Positions 50,201-62,030 of a stretch of 64,000 nt of DNA are shown one piece after another. The stretch's first letter is position 1. Every line of letters begins with the position of its first letter. The notes beneath the pieces were generated by a model that searched no databases, was not told the DNA's origin, and was given only the letters and a program-made list of their open reading frames with translations. The position numbers and the translations under genes are program-made. Source of the DNA: Icerya purchasi (lineage: Eukaryota; Arthropoda; Insecta; Hemiptera; Monophlebidae); assembly GCA_039619475.1 (NCBI GenBank), contig CM077116.1:24005191-24069190 (forward strand), in the 5' to 3' direction.

Positions 50201-51490
50201 GTTTAGTTAATTATGTTGTTTTATTTTTTATTATTTCAAATGTCACGTTTTATGTTTGGCCACTGCGTGCACCAAGTCCCTCATTGTTTCTTTACGGATC
50301 TACAATCGTATGTTGTTGATCTACGAAGTCTTTCTTCTTTCTCGTCCTCTTTTTCCCATAACCATTCCTTGTATTCAATTAACCGTAACAATTCTTATGG
50401 TTTCCCTCTGATAACGCGGCCAAAATAGACGGATTTTTTTTTGTTTAATTATATCAGAGATTTGTCTTTTGGTGTTTGCCCTGTGCAACACTTCGTCGTT
50501 CTCGATCTCTCCACGAAATCTTCACGATTCTCCTGTGTATCTGCATTTCGTATGCTTCCAAATGTTTTACTGTTCTTCTGCATATGTTGCTGCTTCTGCA
50601 TCATATAGTAAAATCGTAACACTTTATAAAATCGTGTCTTGTTCGCAGTCTTAAGAATGAATTTGTGAGTAATTTTAGTTAAACTAATTTTCTCTAATCA
50701 AGAACGCCTGAATTCTAGCGAGGGTAAATGCTTTGATGATCATTTTCTCTATAAAAAAACACCTACCGTTAAGGGAGATATTAAAAATATCATTGTAAAT
50801 CTCCACGAGGTGTATTATCTCACGTTATCATTAAAAAACAGGACACTACTACCCTGCTGCAGTCAGTCGTTTAAACGAGGTTTCTTTCCGAGCTCGCATC
50901 TTTATTTTTGTAAGAAGTTAACAGTCTTTTTTATTCATATCGCATCTGTTTTTCCTACGAATGCGATGTACTGAAATTCCATCTAGAAACCGAATGTTTA
51001 CAGATTGTTCGCAATAATTCTCATTTGACGTTTTAAACGGAAAAGTGTTTTTTATCCGTGTCATCGAGACAGAACGAATTTTTCCAATAATGATTGAAGA
51101 GTTCTTTCCGTAGTTAGCTTTTAAAAAATAACTTCGACGTGGCTGCAGTCAATTAATATGACAAATAATCACGAAAACCCCCTGCTAAATTTTTAATTAC
51201 GGATATAACTTTGTACTACTATTATACGGCGAAAAACGAAAATGGAAAAAAAAAAAAAAAGGTAAACCATAAGCGATTTCGCATACGGTTAAAATTGACT
51301 TTCAATTGTTAATTAAAAAGAACCAAATTGTAATGAAATTTTGATTTCCTTTGCGTTTCGGCTTGTTATCATTTTCTTGTATACATAAATGTCGACGAGA
51401 CTGGCTGTATAATTTCTTAATTATCGTTATTATGAAATCTGCGTATAAGCGGAAAACCGATGCGAAAGATTACATTGCGACAGTGTAGCC

Positions 51491-51517
51491 AAAAAAAAAA
51501 AAAAAAAAAAAAAAAAA
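51491..51517. repeat. 27-base poly(A) run
   Basis: An uninterrupted A run. I see no upstream retroelement signature, so it need not be a retrotransposition tail. Confidence 0.9.
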
Positions 51518-52060
51518 CATGGTTAAACTGTTACAATTATCGGAATGGAGTAGTGTGCCTAAGCACGTGTAAATTCGTGGCAGTGAAGAAAAAGTATTTC
51601 CTGTAATACGTCTATATAGTAATTAATAAAATAAATAAATGAATAAAAACTAATGTGACACGCGCAAGCTTATTTAATAGTATACGAATAAACGATTATT
51701 CGTTATTTATTAGTAAGTTTTAAACTAATTTGAAACTAATTTGACCTTTGCGTTGTGTAGCTTTTTAGTATCGACAATAAAAGGCTTTTCATTTTCCTGG
51801 GCGTATTTTTAGTTCTGTTGCTTTTTCGTTTGTTTTTTTTTTCTCTTAATTGTTTTTTTAACTACAACTGCTTTGTAGAATTTTATTTTACCTTTTTTGT
51901 ATTGTTATATTGTGGTCGTGTTGGTGGTTGATTTACTATATTAAATACTTTTATATCGCGATGTTGTGTCGACTGCGTAATGGACGCAATTGATAATAAT
52001 AACATAATTTTACCTAATGTGAATAATTTATTTCGTCCTGTTTCGCAGTGAAACTAGTTT

Positions 52061-52111
52061 TATATATATATATATATATATTAATATACGTATGTATGTA
52101 TGTATGTATAT
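52061..52111. repeat. (TA)n and (TATG)n repeat
   Basis: About ten TA units followed by about five TATG units. Confidence 0.85.
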
Positions 52112-52740
52112 AATGTATTTTCATCGAAATCACCCATTGTTTCCAACATTAATAATGCTGAAATAAATATGTAAAACATAATATGTCTCTTATATAATTC
52201 TGACGCTTTTCGAAGCTTAATGATCACGGAATTAATATTGCGCGATCATAAAATTTATTTTAATAAGTGTTTATTTCAGTGCTATTATATGTAAAATGTA
52301 TTTAACTGTAGAAAATTGTAATTAATGATTACTGCGATTCGAAGGCGTTGATGTTTAAACCTTCTTTTTATTATATCAGTGAAATTTTTAATAAGTACGT
52401 GTTTTAAAAGTGTCGGTTTTGTTTAGAGTTGTGGTACAAAATGTTTTCGTTCCTTGTCGGCAATTATTGATGCGGTTTTAGTGTTTTGTATTTTAAATTT
52501 TGTCCCCTCGGCGACGGATATTTTATTTTTCTTGCCTATTTTATTATTCGTCTAACGTTATATTATCCACTTAATCAAATTTGATAACATTATACGCGGA
52601 TTATACTTAATTTATAGATGTATAGTAATGTTCTCGCTATATAATTTTTCTGTTATGTTTTCTAATATTAGTTTTAAAAAAACGATAAAAAAAAACATTT
52701 CATTTATTGCTTCATTACATATACAAATTGTGTCAATATT

Positions 52741-52937
52741 CAAAGAGTTACAATTGAGAAAATATAAACACAATTAATAAGTATATGTAGATGTGTAAAT
52801 TCGCCGACTAGTTTTCACTGAGCTATTTCGGCGTTGATTTTAGTTCAATGAAGCCGAAACTAGCGAATTTACATTTATATAATTAATTGTGTTTAAGCTT
52901 ATGTTTATGTTTTTATAAATTGCAACTACACTACTTT
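52741..52937. mobile_element. Small palindromic MITE (~200 bp)
   Basis: Left and right halves are inverse copies: TAAACACAATTAAT...TGTAAATTCGC.(G)ACTAGTTT on the left is matched inverted by the right half. The centre is at about 52838. No ORF. Confidence 0.8.
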
Positions 52938-55900
52938 GGGTGGTAAACATTTTATTTAAAAACGTTTTTACACCTATGTGTAAGTTTTATTCGCGCGGAA
53001 TATGTATTTTTAATACGTACAAATTTCGTAATGTGTTTATTATCTGATGCAAAATAAAGTAAATGAAATAGTGATTAGCGAAACAATTGAAATGAAAACA
53101 CGTAAAAAGCTACATTTTAAACGAAAAAATGTTCCCCAACATTTCTTAGATTAGTTGTAATAAAATCTGTTTAACCGTCGCTTGTACGCAGTCCGACATT
53201 ATTATTTTTTCTTCTGGTCGTTAAAAATACGCTGGTTTTTTCTACTCCTCTAAATACTTCGTTGCAGCGAACACTTCCGGGAGGCACTGTTGAAATCTGA
53301 ATTGTGTAGATTTTAATTTTTTCCCTATTTTTCATACCATCAGAAACGAAATTTAATTGCCTTTCGATTGATATATTTACAGATATTCGGACTTTAATTA
53401 AAAAAATAGACTTATCACGAATAATACAGTAAACTGATTAAATGCCGCTATGAACCGCAAAGGTCCCCGGAGGCATTACCCAATCCACACATTAGACTCA
53501 CATTTTTGTTTTGCTCTTTGTTCTTCAGGATACGAACTGTTCACGAAATCCCGCCTTTTTAAGTTCGTCTACGCTATTAATCCTCATTCGTCGCTTTATG
53601 ACGATTTCCATGTAACCACGTTTCCTTTCAGTTTCCCTTCCAGAATCTGCTGCTGAATAAAACGATATTTGTTGTTTTTAATAGTTGCCAGCAATTCTGC
53701 AAACGGCTTGATCGATGTACGTTATTTGTCGCATCGTCCGTCTTAAATTCAACATTCCGCAATCATGTTTCAAGCGGGGATATGTATACACGCTTCACTG
53801 CGGATCTTGTTTAAGGATCCAACTTTCAGCTTGATAGCGTACAGAGTGTGACCTTATTCGCCGCCCCGTCTTTTGCTCAGCGGAAGGTCGCGTGACGGTG
53901 ATTTAATGTGTTCTAAAATCTTGCCCGTGCAATTTTTTGTCCTTAATCATTCTTCGTCGCACTTTTAATGCTTGTAGGAGCGCCTTATTCGTTCCTTATT
54001 ATCTTATTTAAATATAATGTTTCCATTATTGTTACCGATAATCATCAACTTTTGCTTTATTTTTGTTCTTTTTCAATTTCGAACTGTATTATAATTCTCT
54101 ATTCATTACACATTGAACGATCTAAAAAGTGTATCATCGACTATAATTATACGGCATATAATACACGCCCCGACGTATTTTGAATGTTCCGAAATATCAA
54201 AATGAACGGAATTTATTGTCAATTTTTAAACGGGCGCGTTGTAAAACCTTTTCCCGTAAATAACGTTACAAATAGTGATAGTTATAAAAGAAAAACGAAC
54301 TAATTACCATTACCTGCGGGGTACAGTGCATCTGCTAACCGTGTCCTGTATAAAAAATTTGATTGCCATCAAAAAATAGTGATTTAATGCTAGTTGAACT
54401 AATGAAAACAATTTTAATTTTGCTGTATTTTTCGTCCGATAATTGAAAGTACCCCGAAATTATGTAAATAAAAGTACCTAAGTGAAACATTATTAAGGCT
54501 TGCCTCGATTCCTGATTAAATTTCGTCTTACATGCATTAAGATAATTTTAACGCGATGAAAATAATTACAATGCGATTTGTTTCTATTACAATACAATTT
54601 ATGTGTTTTTTTACGCACAGTTATGCTTCAGCCAGTCGTCAAAGAGGGAACTCCGCAACGCATATTTTACACTTAAATAGTATGAAAACCGCAGATCTAT
54701 ATGTGTAAATACGTTAAGCATTTCGATTACATACCTGTAGCGCCCGTTCTAATTGACATACCTAATGTTTTTTCTTATTCTCCTCCTAAATGCAAAGGGA
54801 AATGCTGAATTTATGTTTAAAACTCATACGTACGACGCCTTTTCGTGGATAAAATCGGCTTTATTCACATAACGTATTACAAAATTGGTAAAACACACTC
54901 GATAAAATAAAGTAAAAAATTCGATAAAATATTTACTATAAAATGATTACCGCGGTAAAAATATAAATTAAACGTAAACATTTAAGTAAAATGATTAGAA
55001 TAACAAAAATATAAAAGCTAACATTTTATTAATAATATTATAGTTCAATTCTGATGAAATTACTTTTTATGCTGTCAATAAAAATTACCGTGTAAATATT
55101 GTCTAAAAAATTGAGGACTTTGAATGCGCGCCTAATAAAAATTGTATTACTACCGTGTAAAATAAATACATATTGGCTGCAGAGCTGCTGCAAGGCTGTG
55201 TAAAAATTAATGCGAGCCGCTCCAAGTTTTTTAATAATGAAAAAAAAAAAAATGAATGAAATATGCCAATTTTTTTATTCGAAATCATTACCGGTAAGTA
55301 ATCAAACATCTTTTTCGAAATAAACCCTCCTTCATTCACAGTTAAACATGCATTCATTATTCGGTGTCGCCATTTTCTATTAATAATTCATCCTCGGGTA
55401 TTGTCATGAAAGACACCTGCGTCGCTGCGACTACTTCTTCGTCGGTTGCGAAGTTGCGACTACGTAAGACGGCCTTAAGCTGCGGAAAAAGCTAAAAGTT
55501 GCATGGCGCCAGGCCTGGACTATATGGCGGATAAGGGATAATACGAAATTAGTTTTGCTGGTAATGATTGCGAATAAAAATTGAAAATTGATATACTATT
55601 TCATTCATTTTTTTCTCGTTATTAAAAATTTTGGACAGGCTCGTGTAAGTACTTATTTTTACACAGCCGTACAGCAGTAGTTCGTTTTCAATGAAGTAAT
55701 CTGGTCAAGCGCTTGGTCGATAGATAATGAAGAAAATATTTATCCTAGCATGCTTCCAGCCGATTGGTGCGCCTGGCTGTCTGTACTGAATTTGATCTCA
55801 CCTTCTTTGCGACAGCCTCCCCGTATATTGCATTTCATTTATTCATTGAAAATAAAATGCTTTAGAGATATGCGATGGAATTGTTTCACGTATTTTTGTA

Positions 55901-57453
55901 TAAAATAAGAGGCACTATCGAAATAGGCGACAGTCAACTACCGGGCGAACCTGGTTTATAAGAAATAGGCGATCATTTCTTTATTATTAAAAATTATACT
56001 TGTAAATTGTTGTATCATCTTCTCTTTTGCAGATCGGTCAATTAATCGAATTATTGACTCTAAGTGTAATCTTTATATAACCCGTAGAAAGGAAAGTTAG
56101 TTTGTTGCGTGTAAATATTTCCATTCGAGACCAGACTTATCGTGCTGCGAATCTTGTGACCCTAAAAAAAAAAAAAAACAATTTCTTAAAACCTGTATTT
56201 TCTGCAGTTTTTGAACAACCCGTGAATTTAAGGACCTCCTCCCCCACACATGTGACCCTCGCCGAACCCACCCATCCGTGTGTGCCGCTATTCGGATAAT
56301 TAAAATTTGAATTCGAACTTCGGTTATCAGAGTACTAATTTATATCGTTTAAAAGCGTTTGTCCGTTTTTTTGTTAATGTTATTCGCATAATTTCAACGG
56401 CATTTAATCGTAATATTTTTTCGTTTTCCTTTTTAATTTTACATATTTCTTTGAGTAATTTAGTAGTAAAATTGATTTTTCTTTTTTTTTTTTTTAATGT
56501 TTTACATATTTATTACCCGTATATCATCATCTGTTTTCCATTTCATTTTAACAGCTTCGTACTTTACGCATCCTTTGTGAATTTGAAGAAATCGCTTGAT
56601 ACGTTACAAAAATATGCGAATAAATTTTATACGACTCATTTTGTTATTGTCGAAAAATTTTCTTTTCGATGTTTCTAATGAATTGTAATTAAAAAATACT
56701 TTGTCCGCTTTCACTGCGGAACAAACGAGACGAATATGTACATTTATATATTTAATAAAAACCGGTAGTAGATCGAGACCACCTCGTGCAAACATTATCA
56801 GAAATGCACAAAGTTCCATCATTTAGCGGGTAAAATTACAGTTTGCGAATAAAAGGCTCCAGATCAACAGAAAAACGTTTTTTGGTATTTACAAAATTAA
56901 CAAAATTAATAAAATAAAAAATTTAGATTAATAAAAGTGGGAATATAAATTTATTTTATATAAAAGTTTTTGGCAATGTGGGCGAATGATACTTTTCCGA
57001 AAATATTCGAAAAAAGCTGTTTGTAACGGTTGAAAAATTAATTTTAATGATCGCCGCGAAATTACAAATTCTTAATAATCGAATTTATTTGGATTTTTCG
57101 CGACTCTTTTGAATAAACGGTTTTGCAAAATTTGAAACTCTAGAATTTATTATTTTTGTTCAAGCCGGGCCACCGGGGCAAAGTGAAATTGGTTCTCGAA
57201 CAGATTTCTGAAAAAAGTAATGCATGTCTAGCGCACGTAACGTAAACGAATAACCGGCAACCGGTTCATAATAACTCTGATGAAAATGGGCTATACAGAA
57301 ATTTTGAAATAGAATGGCTGAACTCTAAAAATTTTTTAAAAACATCTTGAATCGTTTTATTTAGGAAAAGGTGCGGAAACGAATTACATCTTGCTGTAAT
57401 ACTATAAAAAAAAAAAAGAAAAAATACTAACACATTCAGAAATTCGTCATCTT

Positions 57454-57473
57454 TAATAATAATAATAATAATA
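57454..57473. repeat. (AAT)n microsatellite
   Basis: About six trinucleotides followed by an A run. Confidence 0.85.
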
Positions 57474-59600
57474 AAAAAAAAAAGTAACAAACGATTTTTT
57501 ACCGAGATTATTTCTGGAGAAATGCGTAAAAATAAATTGTAAAAGAGAATTTCCAAATGTATGTGATATTCGATGAATTATAAGTGGAGTACGATATAAT
57601 TTTTCTACTGGTATTCATCTGCGCATGGTTTAGACGCAAACGATTTATAATGTTAAGCACTGTTAATAGATACGATTTTTACTATATTATTGTCATTATT
57701 ATTAATTATAATAAATTATTATTATTTAATCGAAATAGATCCCATTTAAATTTAGAAATCGGTGAACTATCACCAAATATGCTCAAAGTCGACCAGTGCT
57801 AACACCGCGCTGTATGCATATTCATAGTGATAACATTCATATTCGCTTGTATTAGCGCACTTACAAATGTTTGCACCGTAATATAGTATAGTATCTGTTT
57901 TTAATTAGAAAAATCGAATAGTTTCACGGCGTTCTCGGTGCTGTCGAGCAGCCGAATTATCACTGCATTTGCATGCCGAGGGGGGCCGACTTTCATGTGC
58001 ATTTCTTCTGCTGTTGACATTTGTAAAAATCACTACCGACGAGTGTCTATTACATTCCTCGCATAGGAACATTTGTTCTACTACATGCAATATACCTTTG
58101 TTCAGTCGGTTCGAGGTGAGTCTTCTTTATTAATAAGTATAAAATCGTTTCGATCGTGATGCATGTGCTGATGACGCGATCATTAGCCCTAGCTCTCGTT
58201 CGGGTCTGTCTGAAACAATACGTGAACTGTGCTAAAGATTTAGCGACTATAAATGTTTTAAAAAAAAATTTTTAGAATGAAGTTCTATGCAAGATAAAAT
58301 TGTTTTTTATTCGTTGGAGAATGCCGTTTTCTCCATCGATTGAACTAAAAAAAACACTGACATTGCACCGGTTTCATTTTATTGCGCATAAAATATTTGA
58401 AAATGAATTCCCTTCTTCCGAAAAATTCTTATCAAGTTGCTCGTTTCTCTGGCTGGTGTTAATGAAATTCGTAGAATAATTGGAGCATTTTTTCATTCTT
58501 TTTAGCCGTTTTTTTAACTTCTGAAACTTCTTTCATTTTAAAGCTCGAAATTTAAACTTATATCTCTACGCTGGAAAAAAAATGATTATTTGAAAACTAC
58601 CTCGTTATAGATTTAAAATGGTAGTCGAGTTCATGAAAACTGATGAAGAAAAAAATCGAAAAAAAAACAAAAAAAAACATTAAGAAGTCCGACTGTTGAT
58701 AAATCAGAATTAAATAGTAACGAAACACACTGGTGCGAACACACATAGAGACGCACAAAAGTTAAATACGAAGAATGATTTTACTACTTAGGCTGTGACG
58801 TATTTTTTAAAACTCGATGCAAGTTTTATATTTAACGATGGAAGTGTGCTTCGGATGTAATGAAAAAAATTGCTTAACTTTTAAGTGACTGCTGGAAATT
58901 ATGAAAAACGTTTTGTTCTTTTACGATGTATGATAAAAAATCGATGACGCCTATTAAAACGTATTTAGAAGTCCGATATCGTCGAAATGTGTACTCTATT
59001 TTTCAGTCTATATAGTTAGAACAGTTAATGTAAAATTTTCAGATATATTACAGATTTTTAATATGTACATTACGTTTTTATCATCCTATAAATATACATA
59101 TAAATAAAATTATTGTATGATGAGAGAAAGTGTACGGCTTCGCGAAAACCAGTTAGTTGCGAGCTAGTGGTTGATGGTTCATCTTGAATCGAAGCTGAGA
59201 GAGGGATGTGCGTGATCTTGTCGATCAAAGCGAATAGTAGACGTTGGTGGATCTTGATAGTATGGGAAGGGCTGAGAAACGGACGAATGATGGCTATGAA
59301 AAAATTTGTTATTTGCAGTTGTTGCTTTCCAAAGTTGATTGAATACAAATGCGCATCTGTCATCGGTCAGATTCTGGATAACGTCTAAATCGCCAAAAAC
59401 TATTAGCTCGTTTGTCGTTAATTTAAATTTACGCCAAGTTACGGGAACAAGTAGTATATTGTGCTTCGATTCGTCATAATTTTCCTAAATTAGTTTTCGA
59501 ACTTCACCGTAGGCTTGGACCAGCAGCGAACTCATCATTCAGCTATACAACATCGGAGCACCCTAGCCGCGCTTAATGATATACGTATTATTTATTTTAT

Positions 59601-59861
59601 CTAGGTTTGATAATTCCTGTAGTTAATTGTACTATTGCCGGCATTGTTTTTTAGCGGTCGCCGGACATAGATAAAATTCGTACGGATTGAATTAATATGA
59701 AAAATGCAACTCGGCTCTCCAATTTCATAATAATATTTTTTAATCTGAGATAAAGTAAAATTAAATTTCACATCTGCGATTTCAGTGGCATCATTGAGGA
59801 CAAATAAGTTTTTTAAACTAAGCATTACAATCGACATCATCTCCACCGAGGATAATATCAT
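59601..59861 (-). CDS. Unrecognised 86-codon ORF (speculative)
   Basis: The frame has ordinary amino-acid composition (LSLKNLFVLNDATEIADVKF, then FTLSQIKKYYYEIGEPSCIF) without the Phe/Lys homopolymer bias of most ORFs here. No splice sites or homology support it. It could be an exon of a nested minus-strand gene, a transposon relic or chance. Confidence 0.15.
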   Translation of the reverse strand: MILSSVEMMSIVMLSLKNLFVLNDATEIADVKFNFTLSQIKKYYYEIGEPSCIFHINSIRTNFIYVRRPLKNNAGNSTINYRNYQT

Positions 59862-61439
59862 TTAAAAGCACATCAAGAGAATCGAGAGTTACAAAATTGT
59901 TCCTTTTTTTTTTTTTTTTTTTTTTTTAAGGGAAGATATTAATATAGTATAACGTTTATCCGCTATTATTCGACGATTTTAATATCGCAATCGATGTAAA
60001 TGGCTGAATGATTTTATTATTTTGCTACTTCGCGGTATGGATGAAAATCGAACTGTTATCAGAAACAGCTGACTATAATACTATTCCCCGGGCCCGTTTA
60101 CTGATCATACTGATTCCAATGCGTTATCGTAATTGAATCTGTTTAGTATGAATTGTGTTATACGCTAGTCGTTCCGTAGTAGCTAAGATTACACAAACCC
60201 CTGTTCTTTTTTATCTCGTAGCTTGTTACCGAATATGCTTCTATTCGTGTACAGGTCGGTGTTTTCTATAGTTCGTGCGAACATACGAACTGACCGCCGC
60301 GATTACTATCGATTCGAAATTCGTGTATTACAATTATCTAATATCCTCTGTAAATTTCGCAGATTTTTTGCTGTCGATGTCGTCCCTCCTTTTAAACCTA
60401 TCACTTCCGTTTAAAAACTGTGTGAACATTACTCAAATGAACGTCGTTATTACAATCGTTTCGTAAACTCGACTTTATTGTTACGAATGGGGATTTATTA
60501 ATCTGGTGTAAAGGAGTCGCCCTCTTTCGGGCGGTAGCGAGCGAGGGCTTTTACTCTTAATTTGTAATATCGTATATATTTGTCGCCCAGCATTAACATA
60601 AATGTGTTTAAAAATTTTTGTGCCTTTATTTGTCTTTTTCGATATTTTTTTGAAACCTAGGTAGCTTCGTCAAGGAATTAAATTTATAATTAAAACTATA
60701 AATAACAGAAGAAACTTCAATAATAAACGTTTCATCAAATAAACTTGCTAGATACGACGGAAAAAGAAAGATAATATGAGGAATATGTATCAGAAGCAAA
60801 TTCAATCCGGTTATGTTACACTTTAAATGATATAGAGTTGATGGTTTGTAATTTTTTAAATATGGCTGACTATACATTAAAAAAAAAAAAACCGAATTTG
60901 ACCAATTATTAATATTAATCATGTTCATCCGTTTTGTATTACTAATGCTAACGGAACTCTTAAATTTACACCGCAAAAGTCTGTTTATTTGTATTTCATA
61001 TCGAAGTCGTTATGTCAAAAAAAAAAAAAAAAAAAACATTTAAAAAAAGTTAATAACCCAATAGAATTATGTAAAATATATGTAACATGCTATGCGCGTG
61101 GAAAAACTAAATCGTTAACGAGGAGCGGTATTTTTTTGTGTGGAATTTCTGATAGCAATGAATGGATAATGTAAAAATAAAGGTCGTAACTCGTGTTTCC
61201 CACTAAAACAAATGATAACGTTTAACGAATGATACCTGAAAATCACCGCGCAGGTAGTCCGTAAAAAGGTCTGAGTACGCTACGCCCGAAATAGCTGGCC
61301 CTGTGTAACGGTATCAAAATTAAAAGTGTTGAAGGAAGTTTAAACAATATTCTAATAAATATAATATAACGGGAAATTTACGGAAACTTTTTTTTCTTTC
61401 TTGTTTTTCTCTTGGGCTTGCCAACAACGGACGACTACT

Positions 61440-62030
61440 CATTAACACGTACAAATAGTAGCAATTAGGAGTAACAAGGAATAGAACCTGACTAAGCAAC
61501 CACATACCAAGGATGGAGATACAGTAACAATCAACGCTGATAAATCCACGCATACCCAAGAGAAAATGAACAACATTGTCGAAAAGAAGCGCAAAAGGAG
61601 ATTGCTATCCAATACCATTGTCACATCTGCAATTATAGAGCCCACCGTACCAACGGATAAAGGAATCAACCTACAATTAAAGAAGAAGAAGAAGAGACAC
61701 GGGACGTTTAGTTAGAATATCAGGTGAGAGCAGCTCCAAGTATAGAGCTGTCCTTTCAGATGATAAAGCACTCAAAGAAGACATGATCAGAGTCGTATAA
61801 GTCTGTGTTATCGATACACAGCAGACAAATAGGAGAGGAAATAATGGAGAAACGATACAATGAAGCAGGCAGACGACAGATAGCAGACATGATGAAACGG
61901 GGTAGGCGCGGAAAATCTAAATACCATGGTTGAGCAGGTGGATTGGGACGAATGGAAAAATATTGTGAATTGGGATTGGAGAAGGATGTGATCTATAAAA
62001 AGATTTTCAACTGGTCTTTCGGACACTTTT
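61440..62030 (-). pseudogene. Decayed C-terminal fragment of a related non-LTR retrotransposon
   Basis: On the minus strand, across frames, one reads RFIMSAICRLPASLYRFSII, then SPICLLCID, then DSDHVFFECFIISERTALYL and ELLSPD. This parallels the 9.1-9.5 kb element (CDADHIFFDCPALLNERSLF, YSQLLSLG) and the general pattern in which a cysteine cluster ends in DH.FF.CP. No intact frame remains and the 5' part is missing. The 61440-61670 portion is hydrophobic in translation and may be the last part of the same ORF. Confidence 0.5.

Larger units (their letters stand above)
44207..52740. other. Non-coding intronic stretch
   Basis: No supported gene. The 147-codon hydrophobic plus frame at 47400-47843 lies opposite a purine-rich, charged minus-strand translation that may be an unidentifiable dead transposon ORF. 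Confidence 0.5.
52938..61439. other. Non-coding intronic stretch
   Basis: AT-rich sequence. A small GC-rich hairpin-forming segment lies at about 60515-60552. No gene recognised apart from the speculative minus ORF at 59601. Confidence 0.5.
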
